In this document: positions 24,440 through 32,483 of the stretch, piece after piece
Layout of the letters: every line of letters begins with the position of its first letter
How positions within the stretch are numbered: position 1 is the first letter of the stretch
NCBI GenBank assembly: GCA_017533325.1
Contig: JAFXIF010000058.1
Location: forward strand, 1-47,250
Direction of reading: 5' to 3'
Length of the DNA stretch: 47,250 nucleotides
From: Alphaproteobacteria bacterium
Lineage (GTDB): Bacteria; Pseudomonadota; Alphaproteobacteria; CAAHEQ01; UBA3637
Position numbers and translations under genes: made by a program
The notes under the pieces: model-generated
Database searches by the model: none
What the model was told of the DNA's origin: nothing
Seen by the model: the letters and a program-made list of their open reading frames with translations, nothing else

Positions 24440-26218
24440 TTAACCATGGTGTTTAAATTGGGCTTGATATAAAGCCCAATAAGCTTCTTTTTTATCAAGT
24501 AATTCTTGATGAGTTCCGCTTTCAACGATTTCGCCGGAGTTAATCACAATAATTTTATCGGCATTTTGAACGGTGGAGAGCCGGTGAGCAATCACAATTA
24601 CCGTTCTGTCTTTCATTAAGTTGTCAATGGCTTGTTGAACAATGGCTTCTGATTTATTATCAAGAGCAGACGTTGCTTCATCTAAAATAACAATTGGGGC
24701 GTTTTTAATGAACGCTCTTGCAATGGCAATACGTTGTTTTTGGCCGCCAGAAAGTAGAACGCCTCGTTCACCGATTTCGGTATCCAATCCATTTTCAAGT
24801 GACGTGATAAATTCATCTAAACAAGCCATTTGAATTGCTTTTTGAACTTCTTTATCCGTGGCATTTTGCTTCCCAAGCATAATGTTATCCCTGATTGTGC
24901 CTGAAAACAAGAAATTGTCTTGAAAAACAACGGCAATGTTATCGCGAAGGCTTTTTAAAGAAAGGTCTTTAATATTGGTTCCGTCAATTAAAATTTCCCC
25001 TTCGTTTGTGTCATAAAATCTTGGGATAAGATTAACAACGGTTGTTTTTCCGCCTCCTGAATTGCCGACAAGGGCAACGGTTTTTCCTTTTGGAATGGTT
25101 AAGTTAATATCTTTTAAAATTTGTTTTTCGTCCGTGTATGAAAAATTAACATTTTTAAATTCGATTTCTTTTTTCAAAGAAGGCATATTTTTTTTGTTTT
25201 CATCTTCATGAATTTTAACTTCCATGTCAATCATTTCAAACACGCGTTCAATAGCCATTAATGACAGTTGAACGGCGTTAAAGTTTTTCCCGATATTTTT
25301 AATCGGTGTATAAAGCATAAGCATGGCAGTGATAAAAGCAACAAAATCACCGGCAGAAATGGTTTTACTTTTAATTAAATAACTTCCATACCAAATAGCA
25401 GCCGCCATGCCGATGGCAATAATAATATGCATAACAGGAGAAAGCCAAGCGGTGCGTTGAGTGTTTTTAATGGAAAGCTTAAAGCTTTGAGTCAGAATAC
25501 CAAAAAATTTATCGCGTTGGTGTTGATGCAAATTATATGATTTAATGGTTTTGCTTCCGGCATATGTTTCATTAAAAGCCGTTAATACCTGACCATTCAC
25601 GATAACACTTTGAGCAACAATTTTTTTGATTTTCTTTCTGATTTTTGTCACGGGATATAAAGCTGATCCTAAAACAACGATTGCAATGATGGCCAGTTGC
25701 CAAGAGGTGTATAGCAAAACACCGATAAGTGTTAAGGAGGAAAAGATTCTTGTTGTGAATGTTTTAACATTGTTAAGCAGGCCGGAACAAGCTGTATTTG
25801 CATCTGTGTCAAATCTGGTAACAATCAGACCTGAAGAGATACTGTCTAAAAATGAAGTGTCCAATACCAAAAGTTTTTCATAGAGCTTTTTTTTCATTTC
25901 CTGCGTAATTTTTCCGCCGGTCCAAGCGCTTAAATAAGCTGAAGCATATTCAAGAGCAGATTGAAATAAAGTGAAAACAATGATAAAAATCGGAATAACA
26001 TAAAGCGGTAAATTAAAAGGTGTTTCCCCGTTTTGAGAAACAACAACCGTATCCATAAACGGTTTTAAAGCTAAAGCAATAACCGCATCTAGAGCCCCAA
26101 TTGGCAAAGTGATTAATGTGGCTAACAAACATCTGAACCAATAAGGTTTCACCAATGGCCACATGCGTTGATATGCTTCAACGAGGTTGACTTTTTTTAT
26201 TTCTTGTTTCTTTGCCAT
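24440..26218 (-). CDS. msbA: MsbA-type ABC exporter (copy 2)
   Basis: Half-transporter of 592 residues, closely related to the 6819-8615 product from the first helix (YQRMWPLVKPYWFRCLLATL) through the ATPase (Walker A GNSGGGKTT, signature LSGGQKQR, DEATSALD, AHRLSTVQ). It retains a regular intracellular loop (FLDSISSGLIVTRFDTD). It probably flips lipid A-core or another amphipath across the inner membrane. Sixteen nt downstream of an esterase gene and 13 nt upstream of sdaA. Which copy is the true lipid A flippase cannot be told from sequence. Confidence 0.93.
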   Translation of the reverse strand: MAKKQEIKKVNLVEAYQRMWPLVKPYWFRCLLATLITLPIGALDAVIALALKPFMDTVVVSQNGETPFNLPLYVIPIFIIVFTLFQSALEYASAYLSAWTGGKITQEMKKKLYEKLLVLDTSFLDSISSGLIVTRFDTDANTACSGLLNNVKTFTTRIFSSLTLIGVLLYTSWQLAIIAIVVLGSALYPVTKIRKKIKKIVAQSVIVNGQVLTAFNETYAGSKTIKSYNLHQHQRDKFFGILTQSFKLSIKNTQRTAWLSPVMHIIIAIGMAAAIWYGSYLIKSKTISAGDFVAFITAMLMLYTPIKNIGKNFNAVQLSLMAIERVFEMIDMEVKIHEDENKKNMPSLKKEIEFKNVNFSYTDEKQILKDINLTIPKGKTVALVGNSGGGKTTVVNLIPRFYDTNEGEILIDGTNIKDLSLKSLRDNIAVVFQDNFLFSGTIRDNIMLGKQNATDKEVQKAIQMACLDEFITSLENGLDTEIGERGVLLSGGQKQRIAIARAFIKNAPIVILDEATSALDNKSEAIVQQAIDNLMKDRTVIVIAHRLSTVQNADKIIVINSGEIVESGTHQELLDKKEAYWALYQAQFKHHG

Positions 26219-26234
26219 AATAAGCTCCGTTTTT

Positions 26235-26882
26235 TTAAGATAAATGTGATTGAATAAAGGAAATGATTTCGTCTAAATGCATTTGAGTGATAGCATGTGG
26301 TGCTGAAAAATCAATAACTTCTTTTGTGTTAAAGCCTTGAGCGTTAAACATAGGTTTTATTAATTTTGCGGCAAGGGGAGGAATAATGGTGTCCATGCCT
26401 CCTCTGGTGATCAAAACATCTTGTTTTAAAGCAGAAGAGGGAACACCATTTGGTGGAACAGGTGACATTAATATAAGCCCGGAAAATGCTTCTTTTTCAT
26501 GAAAAACAGTTTGAGCAGCCATGAGGCCGCCTTGTGAAAAACCGCCGATAAAAATATCTTTATTTTGTAAATTTGTTTTTTGTTTTATATTTAAAAGGTA
26601 TTCTTGAATCAATGGGATTTTTTCTTTAGCCCGTTCAGTTAAAACGTTTAAATATTCTTCATCTAAATTTTGCTTTTCAAAATAATCATCCAAACTAAAC
26701 CATTCGTAACCGCCACCAAATGTTATTGACGGGGCATCAGGCATAAAAAAAGCAAATTTAGGAAAATGATTTTTTAAATAAGGCACAAGTGAATATAAAT
26801 CATCGCCGTTAGCCCCGAATCCATGAAATAAAATAAGAGCGTTTTGAACATCATTTGGAATAAATGAAGGGCCGCTTAACAT
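26235..26882 (-). CDS. Phospholipase/carboxylesterase family hydrolase
   Basis: A 215-residue alpha/beta hydrolase of the carboxylesterase/thioesterase (EstB, acyl-protein-thioesterase-like) family. The oxyanion block is FHGFGANGDD (19-28), the nucleophile S116 is in GFSQGG, the acid D164 is in GGMDTIIP and the base H196 is in APHAI. There is no signal peptide, so it acts in the cytoplasm. CAAGGAG precedes the ATG. First gene of a unit with msbA2 and sdaA. The substrate could be an acyl ester or lysophospholipid. Confidence 0.9.
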   Translation of the reverse strand: MLSGPSFIPNDVQNALILFHGFGANGDDLYSLVPYLKNHFPKFAFFMPDAPSITFGGGYEWFSLDDYFEKQNLDEEYLNVLTERAKEKIPLIQEYLLNIKQKTNLQNKDIFIGGFSQGGLMAAQTVFHEKEAFSGLILMSPVPPNGVPSSALKQDVLITRGGMDTIIPPLAAKLIKPMFNAQGFNTKEVIDFSAPHAITQMHLDEIISFIQSHLS

Positions 26883-26945
26883 GAAATTCTCCTTGAAAGA
26901 AAGTTTTTTTTGTGTTAAACAATAAATACACCATAAGATGTTTTT

Positions 26946-26964
26946 TTTATAATCGGATTATAAA
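26946..26964. promoter_or_regulatory. 19-bp perfect palindrome between divergent genes
   Basis: TTTATAATC-G-GATTATAAA. Each strand contains TATAAT, so it may be a shared -10 element for divergent transcription or an operator. On the - strand a TTGCTT is placed 17 bp upstream; on the + strand no -35 is obvious. Confidence 0.5.
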
Positions 26965-26984
26965 GTTTTTAAGGATAAAAAGCA

Positions 26985-27428
26985 ATGAAAAAAAACAATT
27001 TGATTTCCCTTTGTGTGTTATTAAGCGTTTTCATTTCAACTGCATCATTTGCGACAGGGCGAACACTAAAAGGTGTTTCCGAAACTGAGCAGTTGGGTAT
27101 TTCCGCCGGCGTTGCGCTTGCTTGCAAAGTTGATATGGAAAAACTTAAAAATTATGAAATGATTGCCAGCCGAATTATTGCAAATCCGCTTAAAAGTGAA
27201 AAAGCCGAAAAAGAAGCGCTGCATATTTATGCACAAGCAAAATTAAAAGCTTTTGCAGAACAAAAAAAACAAAAATTAATGAATTGCGTGGAGGTTTTGG
27301 AACGCTTTGAAGAACAAGATATTTTTGATTCGGTTGTTTATCGGGACGGAACAATTAAACTTCCAAACGGAAAAGTTTTAAAACCAAAACGTCCGTTACC
27401 TGTTTCGAAAAATAAAAAGAAAAAATAA
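26985..27428 (+). CDS. Small secreted protein, unknown
   Basis: 147 residues with a clear signal peptide (MKKNNLISLCVLLSVFIS..ASFA, cleaved before TG), so the mature protein is periplasmic or outer-membrane associated. The mature part is helical and lysine-rich, with two cysteines (ACKVD and MNCVE) placed to form a disulfide, and a basic C-terminal tail (NGKVLKPKRPLPVSKNKKKK). AAGGAT precedes the ATG. recG begins 12 nt downstream, so the two are probably co-transcribed although functionally unlike. No family recognised. Confidence 0.78.
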   Translation: MKKNNLISLCVLLSVFISTASFATGRTLKGVSETEQLGISAGVALACKVDMEKLKNYEMIASRIIANPLKSEKAEKEALHIYAQAKLKAFAEQKKQKLMNCVEVLERFEEQDIFDSVVYRDGTIKLPNGKVLKPKRPLPVSKNKKKK

Positions 27429-27440
27429 AAAAGGGAAAAG

Positions 27441-29525
27441 ATGCGACCCTCAGTTTTAAATGGTTTGTTTTTGCCTGTTTCCTCCATTCAGGGTATCGGT
27501 CCGAAGCTTAGTTCTTTAATTGAAAAAGCTTGTGGTAAATATACTTCAGATGTTTTGTTTTCAATGCCGAGCGGTGTGTTGTATCGCCCATATATTGAAC
27601 GTAAAAAAGAGTTGGTTCACGGGGCGTTGGCAACAATTTTATTTGAAGTTATCTCGCATCAAAAACCATTAAAAAGATCGCAACCTTATAAAGTAAAGGG
27701 TATATATGACGGTCAAGAGGCTGAACTTATCTTTTTTAATTATCATGAAAAATATTTGGTTGACAGACTAAGAGTTAATGAAAAATATTTTATTTCCGGA
27801 AAAATTGAATTTTTTATGGGAAAAGTCGGGATGCTTCATCCGGATTTTATCTCAAAAACAAAAGAAGAAATTCCCGTTTTCGAACCTATTTATCCGTTAA
27901 CGGCCGGATTAACGTCTAAAGTTATGGCAAAAGCGGTTAGAAATGTTTTGGCCACATTGCCAGATTTACCCGAATGGCAAGAGAATGAATTTATGAAAAG
28001 TAAAGGGTTCTCCGATTGGAAAAGTTCGCTTGTTAAAGCTCATCACCCTCAAAAAGAATCGGATTTATTTTCGGATAATAAATTCAAAATGCGCTTGGCT
28101 TATGACGAGCTCTTGGCAAATCAATTGGCTCTTTTTTTAGCCAGATCTCATCATAAAAAGCAAAAAGGCATTCAAGTTAAACAGGTCAAAGAAATTGAAA
28201 AAGAAGTCATTTCAAAATTGCCGTTTGAATTAACGGGCGCGCAACAAAGAGTGATTAAAGAAATCAGACAAGATTTATTCTCTGAAGATAAAATGATAAG
28301 ACTTTTGCAAGGAGATGTAGGGGCCGGAAAAACCGTTGTTTCCTTGGCGGCGCTTTTAACCGTATGTGAGGGAAATTATCAAGGTGTTTTAATGGCTCCA
28401 ACTGATATTTTGGCTGGTCAACATTATAAAGCTTTTGAAAAAATGCTTGCCGGTACAAATATTCGGATTGAACTTTTAACCGGGCGCGAAAAAGGGAAAA
28501 AACGGGCCAATATTTTGGAACGTTTAGCGTCGGGTGAAATTGATATATTAATCGGAACGCATGCTGTTTTTACCGAAGATGTGCAATATAAAAATTTGGC
28601 ACTTGTTGTGATTGACGAACAGCATAAATTCGGCGTTCAACAACGTTTACAATTAACAAAAAAACAAAGAGGGGTCAATTTACTTGTGATGACGGCAACG
28701 CCGATTCCAAGAACTTTGGCGCTTACGTCTTATGGGGATATGGATATTTCCATATTGGATGAAAAACCAAAAAACAGACAGCCGATTGAAACAAAAGTTA
28801 TTTCTGTTGATAAAGTTTTTGATATTATTCATAAGTTAGATGAAAAAATAAAATCTAGCCCCAAAAAAGTTCAAGTTTATTGGGTTTGCCCGTTGGTGCA
28901 AGAATCTGAAAAAATGGATTTAATGGCGGCTGAAAAACGATTTGAAGAATTAAAAGAAGTGTTTGGTGATAAAGTCGGCATGGTTCATGGTAAAATGAAA
29001 GGCGCTGAAAAAGATGCGGTGATGGAGCGCTTTAAAAAAGGCGAATTATCCGTTCTTGTTTCAACAACTGTTATTGAAGTAGGGGTCGATGTGCCTTCAG
29101 CCAGCGTGATGGTTATTGAACATGCTGAGCGCTTTGGGTTGGCAGGGCTTCATCAATTAAGAGGCCGAGTTGGAAGGGGATCTGAAAAATCTGTTTGTTT
29201 ACTGCTTTATGGAAAGCAACTTTCCGAAACAGGTCGTGCCAGATTAAAAGTGATGCGTGAAAGCGAAAATGGTTTTGTGATTGCTGAAGAAGATTTAAGA
29301 TTAAGAGGTGCCGGTGATTTATTGGGGGTCAAACAAAGCGGTTTACCTCAATTTAAAATGGCAGATTTGTCTGTTCATCAACACTTATTAAAAACAGCCG
29401 CGCAAGATGCAAAAATGATTTTATCACAAGATCCTTATTTGGAATCCGAACGGGGAAAAGCCCTTCGTATTTTACTTTATTTATTTCAAAAAGATTCGGA
29501 AATTTTAACATTGAAAGCAGGATAA
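27441..29525 (+). CDS. recG: ATP-dependent DNA helicase RecG
   Basis: A 694-residue helicase that reverses stalled forks and processes branched DNA. The N-terminal wedge/OB domain spans about residues 1-220. The helicase core has Walker A GDVGAGKT (291-298), the DEQH box (392-395), MTATPIPRTLALT, and a helicase C region with STTVIEVGVDVP and QLRGRVGRG. The TRG motif region (GLPQFKMADL) is at the C-terminus. The ribosome site is AAGGGAAAAG. An HNH protein gene starts 1 nt after the stop codon. Confidence 0.96.
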   Translation: MRPSVLNGLFLPVSSIQGIGPKLSSLIEKACGKYTSDVLFSMPSGVLYRPYIERKKELVHGALATILFEVISHQKPLKRSQPYKVKGIYDGQEAELIFFNYHEKYLVDRLRVNEKYFISGKIEFFMGKVGMLHPDFISKTKEEIPVFEPIYPLTAGLTSKVMAKAVRNVLATLPDLPEWQENEFMKSKGFSDWKSSLVKAHHPQKESDLFSDNKFKMRLAYDELLANQLALFLARSHHKKQKGIQVKQVKEIEKEVISKLPFELTGAQQRVIKEIRQDLFSEDKMIRLLQGDVGAGKTVVSLAALLTVCEGNYQGVLMAPTDILAGQHYKAFEKMLAGTNIRIELLTGREKGKKRANILERLASGEIDILIGTHAVFTEDVQYKNLALVVIDEQHKFGVQQRLQLTKKQRGVNLLVMTATPIPRTLALTSYGDMDISILDEKPKNRQPIETKVISVDKVFDIIHKLDEKIKSSPKKVQVYWVCPLVQESEKMDLMAAEKRFEELKEVFGDKVGMVHGKMKGAEKDAVMERFKKGELSVLVSTTVIEVGVDVPSASVMVIEHAERFGLAGLHQLRGRVGRGSEKSVCLLLYGKQLSETGRARLKVMRESENGFVIAEEDLRLRGAGDLLGVKQSGLPQFKMADLSVHQHLLKTAAQDAKMILSQDPYLESERGKALRILLYLFQKDSEILTLKAG

Positions 29526-29526
29526 C

Positions 29527-29985
29527 ATGGCACTTAAATTTACTTTACAACCTCCTTCTGTAACAAAAGCACTTCGCAAAGAATTTGATCGACGGGATAT
29601 GAATCATAAATTTGTGAAGTGGTTATATCGTAAAGGTTTTTTAGATCAATATAAAGATGTGATCAGTTTAGAACGTGCCAAACGCGGAAAAATTCCTCAT
29701 GGATTTGATGTTCACCATATATTGCCTTTATCGGGAGGCGGAACCAATCATGTTTCTAATTTTTGTTTGATTGAAAGGTCTTTACATAAATTTATTAATA
29801 AAAAATGCTTTGAACCGGCGTTGAGGCATATTAAAATCGGTGAAACGGTTGAAATTGAAATTCCTGATTTTCCCAAAGTTGCCTTAAGGCGGGATTATAA
29901 TGGTTTTATCGATCAAAAATTAAAACATTCCAGGGACAGACAAAAATTTTATCAATATTTAAAACGTTGGCAAAAAGGAAAATAA
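29527..29985 (+). CDS. HNH endonuclease-like protein coupled to recG
   Basis: A 152-residue protein with an HNH fold in the centre: DVHHILPLSGGGTNHVSNFC followed by LIERSLHKFIN, giving H63/H64, N74 or N78 and H87 as the metal and catalytic set. Basic N- and C-termini fit DNA binding. The ATG is separated from the recG TAA by a single base, so translation is coupled and a role in DNA metabolism is likely. No zinc-binding CxxC pairs are seen. It converges with the next gene with one base between stops. The target is unknown. Confidence 0.82.
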   Translation: MALKFTLQPPSVTKALRKEFDRRDMNHKFVKWLYRKGFLDQYKDVISLERAKRGKIPHGFDVHHILPLSGGGTNHVSNFCLIERSLHKFINKKCFEPALRHIKIGETVEIEIPDFPKVALRRDYNGFIDQKLKHSRDRQKFYQYLKRWQKGK

Positions 29986-29986
29986 T

Positions 29987-30370
29987 TTACAGTCTTGTTT
30001 GAAGGTAAGAATAAATTTGATTATATTTTTCTTTTGTCAGATTTGAATATGAATGATAATTAAAGGCTTTTCTTAATTCAGAATGAATAGAGTTCGGGTG
30101 TCTTTTTTCCTTTATTGAAATTTGTTTGACAATTTTTTTAAAGGTTAATTTTTCAATTGGCGAAATATATTCCCGATTCGTCTCAATGGTTAAAATATTT
30201 GATTTTTGATGAGAGGGTATAAATGTATAACAAAGAAAAAATCCGGCGAAAAAGATAAGTAATAGAAGACCTGATTTTAAAAAAATCTTTCTGGAAAAGT
30301 ATGGTTTTTTATTTGAGTTGGCATAGGCTGCCTGATAAAACAGATGGGTTATTTCATTATCTATATTCAT
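29987..30370 (-). CDS. Single-pass membrane protein paired with the XRE regulator, unknown
   Basis: A 127-residue protein with a short cytoplasmic N-terminus (about 30 residues), one membrane helix at about 32-50 (SGLLLLIFFAGFFLCYTFIP) and a basic C-terminal domain (EKLTFKKIVKQISIKEKRHP; YSNLTKEKYNQIYSYLQ). It starts 10 nt after the stop codon of the XRE regulator and must share its transcript. No family recognised. The pairing suggests a membrane signal or anti-regulator acting on the HTH protein, which is inference. Confidence 0.75.
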   Translation of the reverse strand: MNIDNEITHLFYQAAYANSNKKPYFSRKIFLKSGLLLLIFFAGFFLCYTFIPSHQKSNILTIETNREYISPIEKLTFKKIVKQISIKEKRHPNSIHSELRKAFNYHSYSNLTKEKYNQIYSYLQTRL

Positions 30371-30380
30371 GGGAAAATAC

Positions 30381-30806
30381 TTATGCTGTTTTTTTAGTTA
30401 TTAAATCAGTTATAATTTCAGATATATTTTGTGTTATATTGTCATTTGATGGATTTTTTGAAAATTTTTCATACAAAAGCAAAATCAATTTAGCCTTTTG
30501 TTCCGGCAAAAAATGAAGTTTTTTTTCAATTATAAGTTTTTCTATTGAAATTATAATCGTAGTTAATCTTTTTTTATCGAAACTTTCTTCCGGTTTAAAT
30601 TCAACAGGGAGCAAATCCCATTTTGCAATATTTAAAACTTTTGAAACAGAAATGATTTTATCCAGCGGAATGGGGTATCCTTTTTCATATCTGTCCCAAT
30701 GTTGCTGGCTGATACCGATTTTATCAGCAACCGCTTTTTGGGAAAGTCCCAGGGCCATTCTTTTGTCTTTTAGCAGATTAAATCGCATAAATCCATTTTT
30801 TTTCAT
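30381..30806 (-). CDS. XRE-family HTH transcription regulator, leaderless
   Basis: A 141-residue protein with an N-terminal helix-turn-helix (residues 9-64: LLKDKRMALGLSQKAVADKI, GISQQHWDRYEKG, then PLDKIISVSKVLNI) and a C-terminal helical region that could dimerise (KLIIEKKLHFLPEQKAKLIL). There is no Shine-Dalgarno: a TGGACA-16-TATAAT promoter ends exactly 6 nt before the ATG at 30806. A second in-frame ATG at codon 7 is possible. It is divergent from the 30947-31150 gene, whose promoter spacer carries a palindrome suited to binding by this regulator. Confidence 0.88.
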   Translation of the reverse strand: MKKNGFMRFNLLKDKRMALGLSQKAVADKIGISQQHWDRYEKGYPIPLDKIISVSKVLNIAKWDLLPVEFKPEESFDKKRLTTIIISIEKLIIEKKLHFLPEQKAKLILLLYEKFSKNPSNDNITQNISEIITDLITKKTA

Positions 30807-30812
30807 AGTGTT

Positions 30813-30840
30813 ATTATATCAAAAAAAATGATTTTGTCCA
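30813..30840 (-). promoter_or_regulatory. Promoter giving leaderless XRE mRNA
   Basis: On the - strand: TGGACA (30840-30835), 16 bp, TATAAT (30818-30813), AACACT, ATG. Confidence 0.72.
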
Positions 30841-30854
30841 TAGGATTTTTTTTA

Positions 30855-30883
30855 TTGACATTACACATTTTATGTGTTACATA
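30855..30883 (+). promoter_or_regulatory. Promoter with palindromic operator in the spacer
   Basis: TTGACA (30855-30860), 17-bp spacer, TACATA (30878-30883, a weak -10). The spacer holds ACACAT-TTT-ATGTGT (30863-30877), a perfect 6-bp inverted repeat. A repressor bound there would cover the RNA polymerase site of the 30947 gene and lie 57 bp upstream of the regulator's start. Confidence 0.6.
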
Positions 30884-30946
30884 CGGTTTTATATTAAAAG
30901 TTGAATTTTTATTTTAATTTTTTAGTTTAAATTGAAAGGAAATTTT

Positions 30947-31150
30947 ATGTCAAAATTAACTGATAATAATATTTTAAATGCTCTACAGGAAGGAAAAACA
31001 GTTGATCTGGAGGGAAATATTTTATTGCGTGAATTATTAGATGGTAGTGAAGGTGTTTTATATGCTTTATATCAAGAAGAAAGTTTATGGAAGCCGTATT
31101 CTCCTAAAATTTATGAACTGATGCAATCAACTTGGACGATAAAAAAATAA
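30947..31150 (+). CDS. Small protein divergent from the XRE regulator
   Basis: 67 residues from the ATG at 30947, with AAAGGA 6 nt upstream; an upstream TTG in frame at 30932 lies within the ribosome site and is rejected. The sequence is acidic and soluble (ALQEGKTVDLEGNILLRELL, ends MQSTWTIKK), with two tryptophans. No family recognised. Its position opposite the regulator, behind an operator-like palindrome, suggests it is the switched gene. anmK starts 55 nt downstream without a terminator between. Confidence 0.72.
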   Translation: MSKLTDNNILNALQEGKTVDLEGNILLRELLDGSEGVLYALYQEESLWKPYSPKIYELMQSTWTIKK

Positions 31151-31205
31151 AATCTTTATCTTGAAAAAGTTTTGAATTCATGCAACATTAAAAAGGGAGG
31201 TTTGT

Positions 31206-32483
31206 ATGGATATTATTGGAATTATGACAGGCAATTCTTTAGATGCTTGTGATTTGGTTTTAACAAGATTTAAAGAAAACGAAATGAAGGACTTGGCTTT
31301 TTCTTCATTCCCTGTTTCCAAAAATCTTCAAAAGGATATTTTACTTTTAAAAAAGAAAATCCAAAATAAAGAAATAATTTTAGAGTCTATCTCTTATGAT
31401 TTGTTTTTTATTGAGGTTCATCGGCGCTATATAAAATGGATTGCAAGTTGTGTAAAGAAATTTTTAAAATACCACTCCTTAAACCCTAAGGATATTGATG
31501 CCATTGGATTTCATGGGCAAACATTGGATCATAACCCTCCCAGTGTTGCTAAAACGCCTGAAGATGTATATACGCTTCAAATGGGGTCAGGGGATTATTT
31601 AAGCGATTTAACAAAAATTCTTGTTATTTCGGATTTCAGATCTGATGATATTATAAATGGTGGGGAAGGGGCTCCTTTAATTCCTCCGCATAATGAACAT
31701 TTTGCGCAAATGTTGGGATTGAGTGATTGCATTTTTTATAATGCGGGCAACACTTCCAATTTAGCCGTTATTCAAAATAAAAAGGTGATACAAGGATTTG
31801 ACTCTGGTCCATTTAATGAGTTTAGTGATTATCTGGTTCGATTTTATAAAAAGGAGTTTTTTGATAAAGACAGTCACTGGGGGTTAAAAGGTAAGTTAGA
31901 TGAAAATTTATTAAGCTTATTGTTTCAAAAGGCGGCTGTTTGTGCAACAAATCAAAATTTTTTCTTAATGAGGCCACCAAAATCGGCTGACCCTTCTTTA
32001 TATGGGTTTAAATATTCTTTAAAACCGAAAACAGATGAAGAGTTTTATCAAATGCTTCATACGGTTCAATATTTTTCAGGATATATTGCAGCCTATTCGT
32101 TAAAATATATTCAACAAAAAACTTTGCCGGATATGTTTGTTTTATTTGGTGGTGGTTGGAAAAATAAAGTTTCTTTTCAAGCTTTTTGTGATTTATTAAC
32201 CGGAAAAGGATTTGAACTAAAAGAACACCAAAAAGATTTTGAAAAAATCAGAGCCATGTTTTTAAATGAGCCTAAGTTTTTAAAACCAAAAGGCGCTGAG
32301 TATATGGAAGCGCGATTAATGGCTGATTTAGCTTATTCTTTTATTCAAAAAAAGCATTGGACAAATTCAAGGCTCACCGGTGTGAAAAAGCTTGTTGTGT
32401 TGGGTAAAAAATCTCAACCGGATCCCTCAAGAACAAGTTATTTTGATTTGGTGTCAAGAGCCAATAAAGGGTGGCAAAGTTAA
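31206..32483 (+). CDS. anmK: Anhydro-N-acetylmuramic acid kinase homologue, divergent
   Basis: Peptidoglycan-recycling kinase that opens and phosphorylates 1,6-anhydroMurNAc. Family landmarks are recognisable: MTGNSLDACD (usual form MSGTSMDGID), GFHGQTLDHNPP, ISDFRSDDIINGGEGAPLIP with the catalytic Asp at about D143, NAGNTSNL (usually N-GGIAN) and GFDSGPFNEFSDYL. At 425 residues it is longer than the roughly 370 typical, with insertions in the N-terminal and central parts, and several glycine positions differ. GGGAGG precedes the ATG. Identity as an AnmK-fold kinase is firm; substrate identity is less so. Its stop codon abuts that of the convergent CNT gene. Confidence 0.85.
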   Translation: MDIIGIMTGNSLDACDLVLTRFKENEMKDLAFSSFPVSKNLQKDILLLKKKIQNKEIILESISYDLFFIEVHRRYIKWIASCVKKFLKYHSLNPKDIDAIGFHGQTLDHNPPSVAKTPEDVYTLQMGSGDYLSDLTKILVISDFRSDDIINGGEGAPLIPPHNEHFAQMLGLSDCIFYNAGNTSNLAVIQNKKVIQGFDSGPFNEFSDYLVRFYKKEFFDKDSHWGLKGKLDENLLSLLFQKAAVCATNQNFFLMRPPKSADPSLYGFKYSLKPKTDEEFYQMLHTVQYFSGYIAAYSLKYIQQKTLPDMFVLFGGGWKNKVSFQAFCDLLTGKGFELKEHQKDFEKIRAMFLNEPKFLKPKGAEYMEARLMADLAYSFIQKKHWTNSRLTGVKKLVVLGKKSQPDPSRTSYFDLVSRANKGWQS

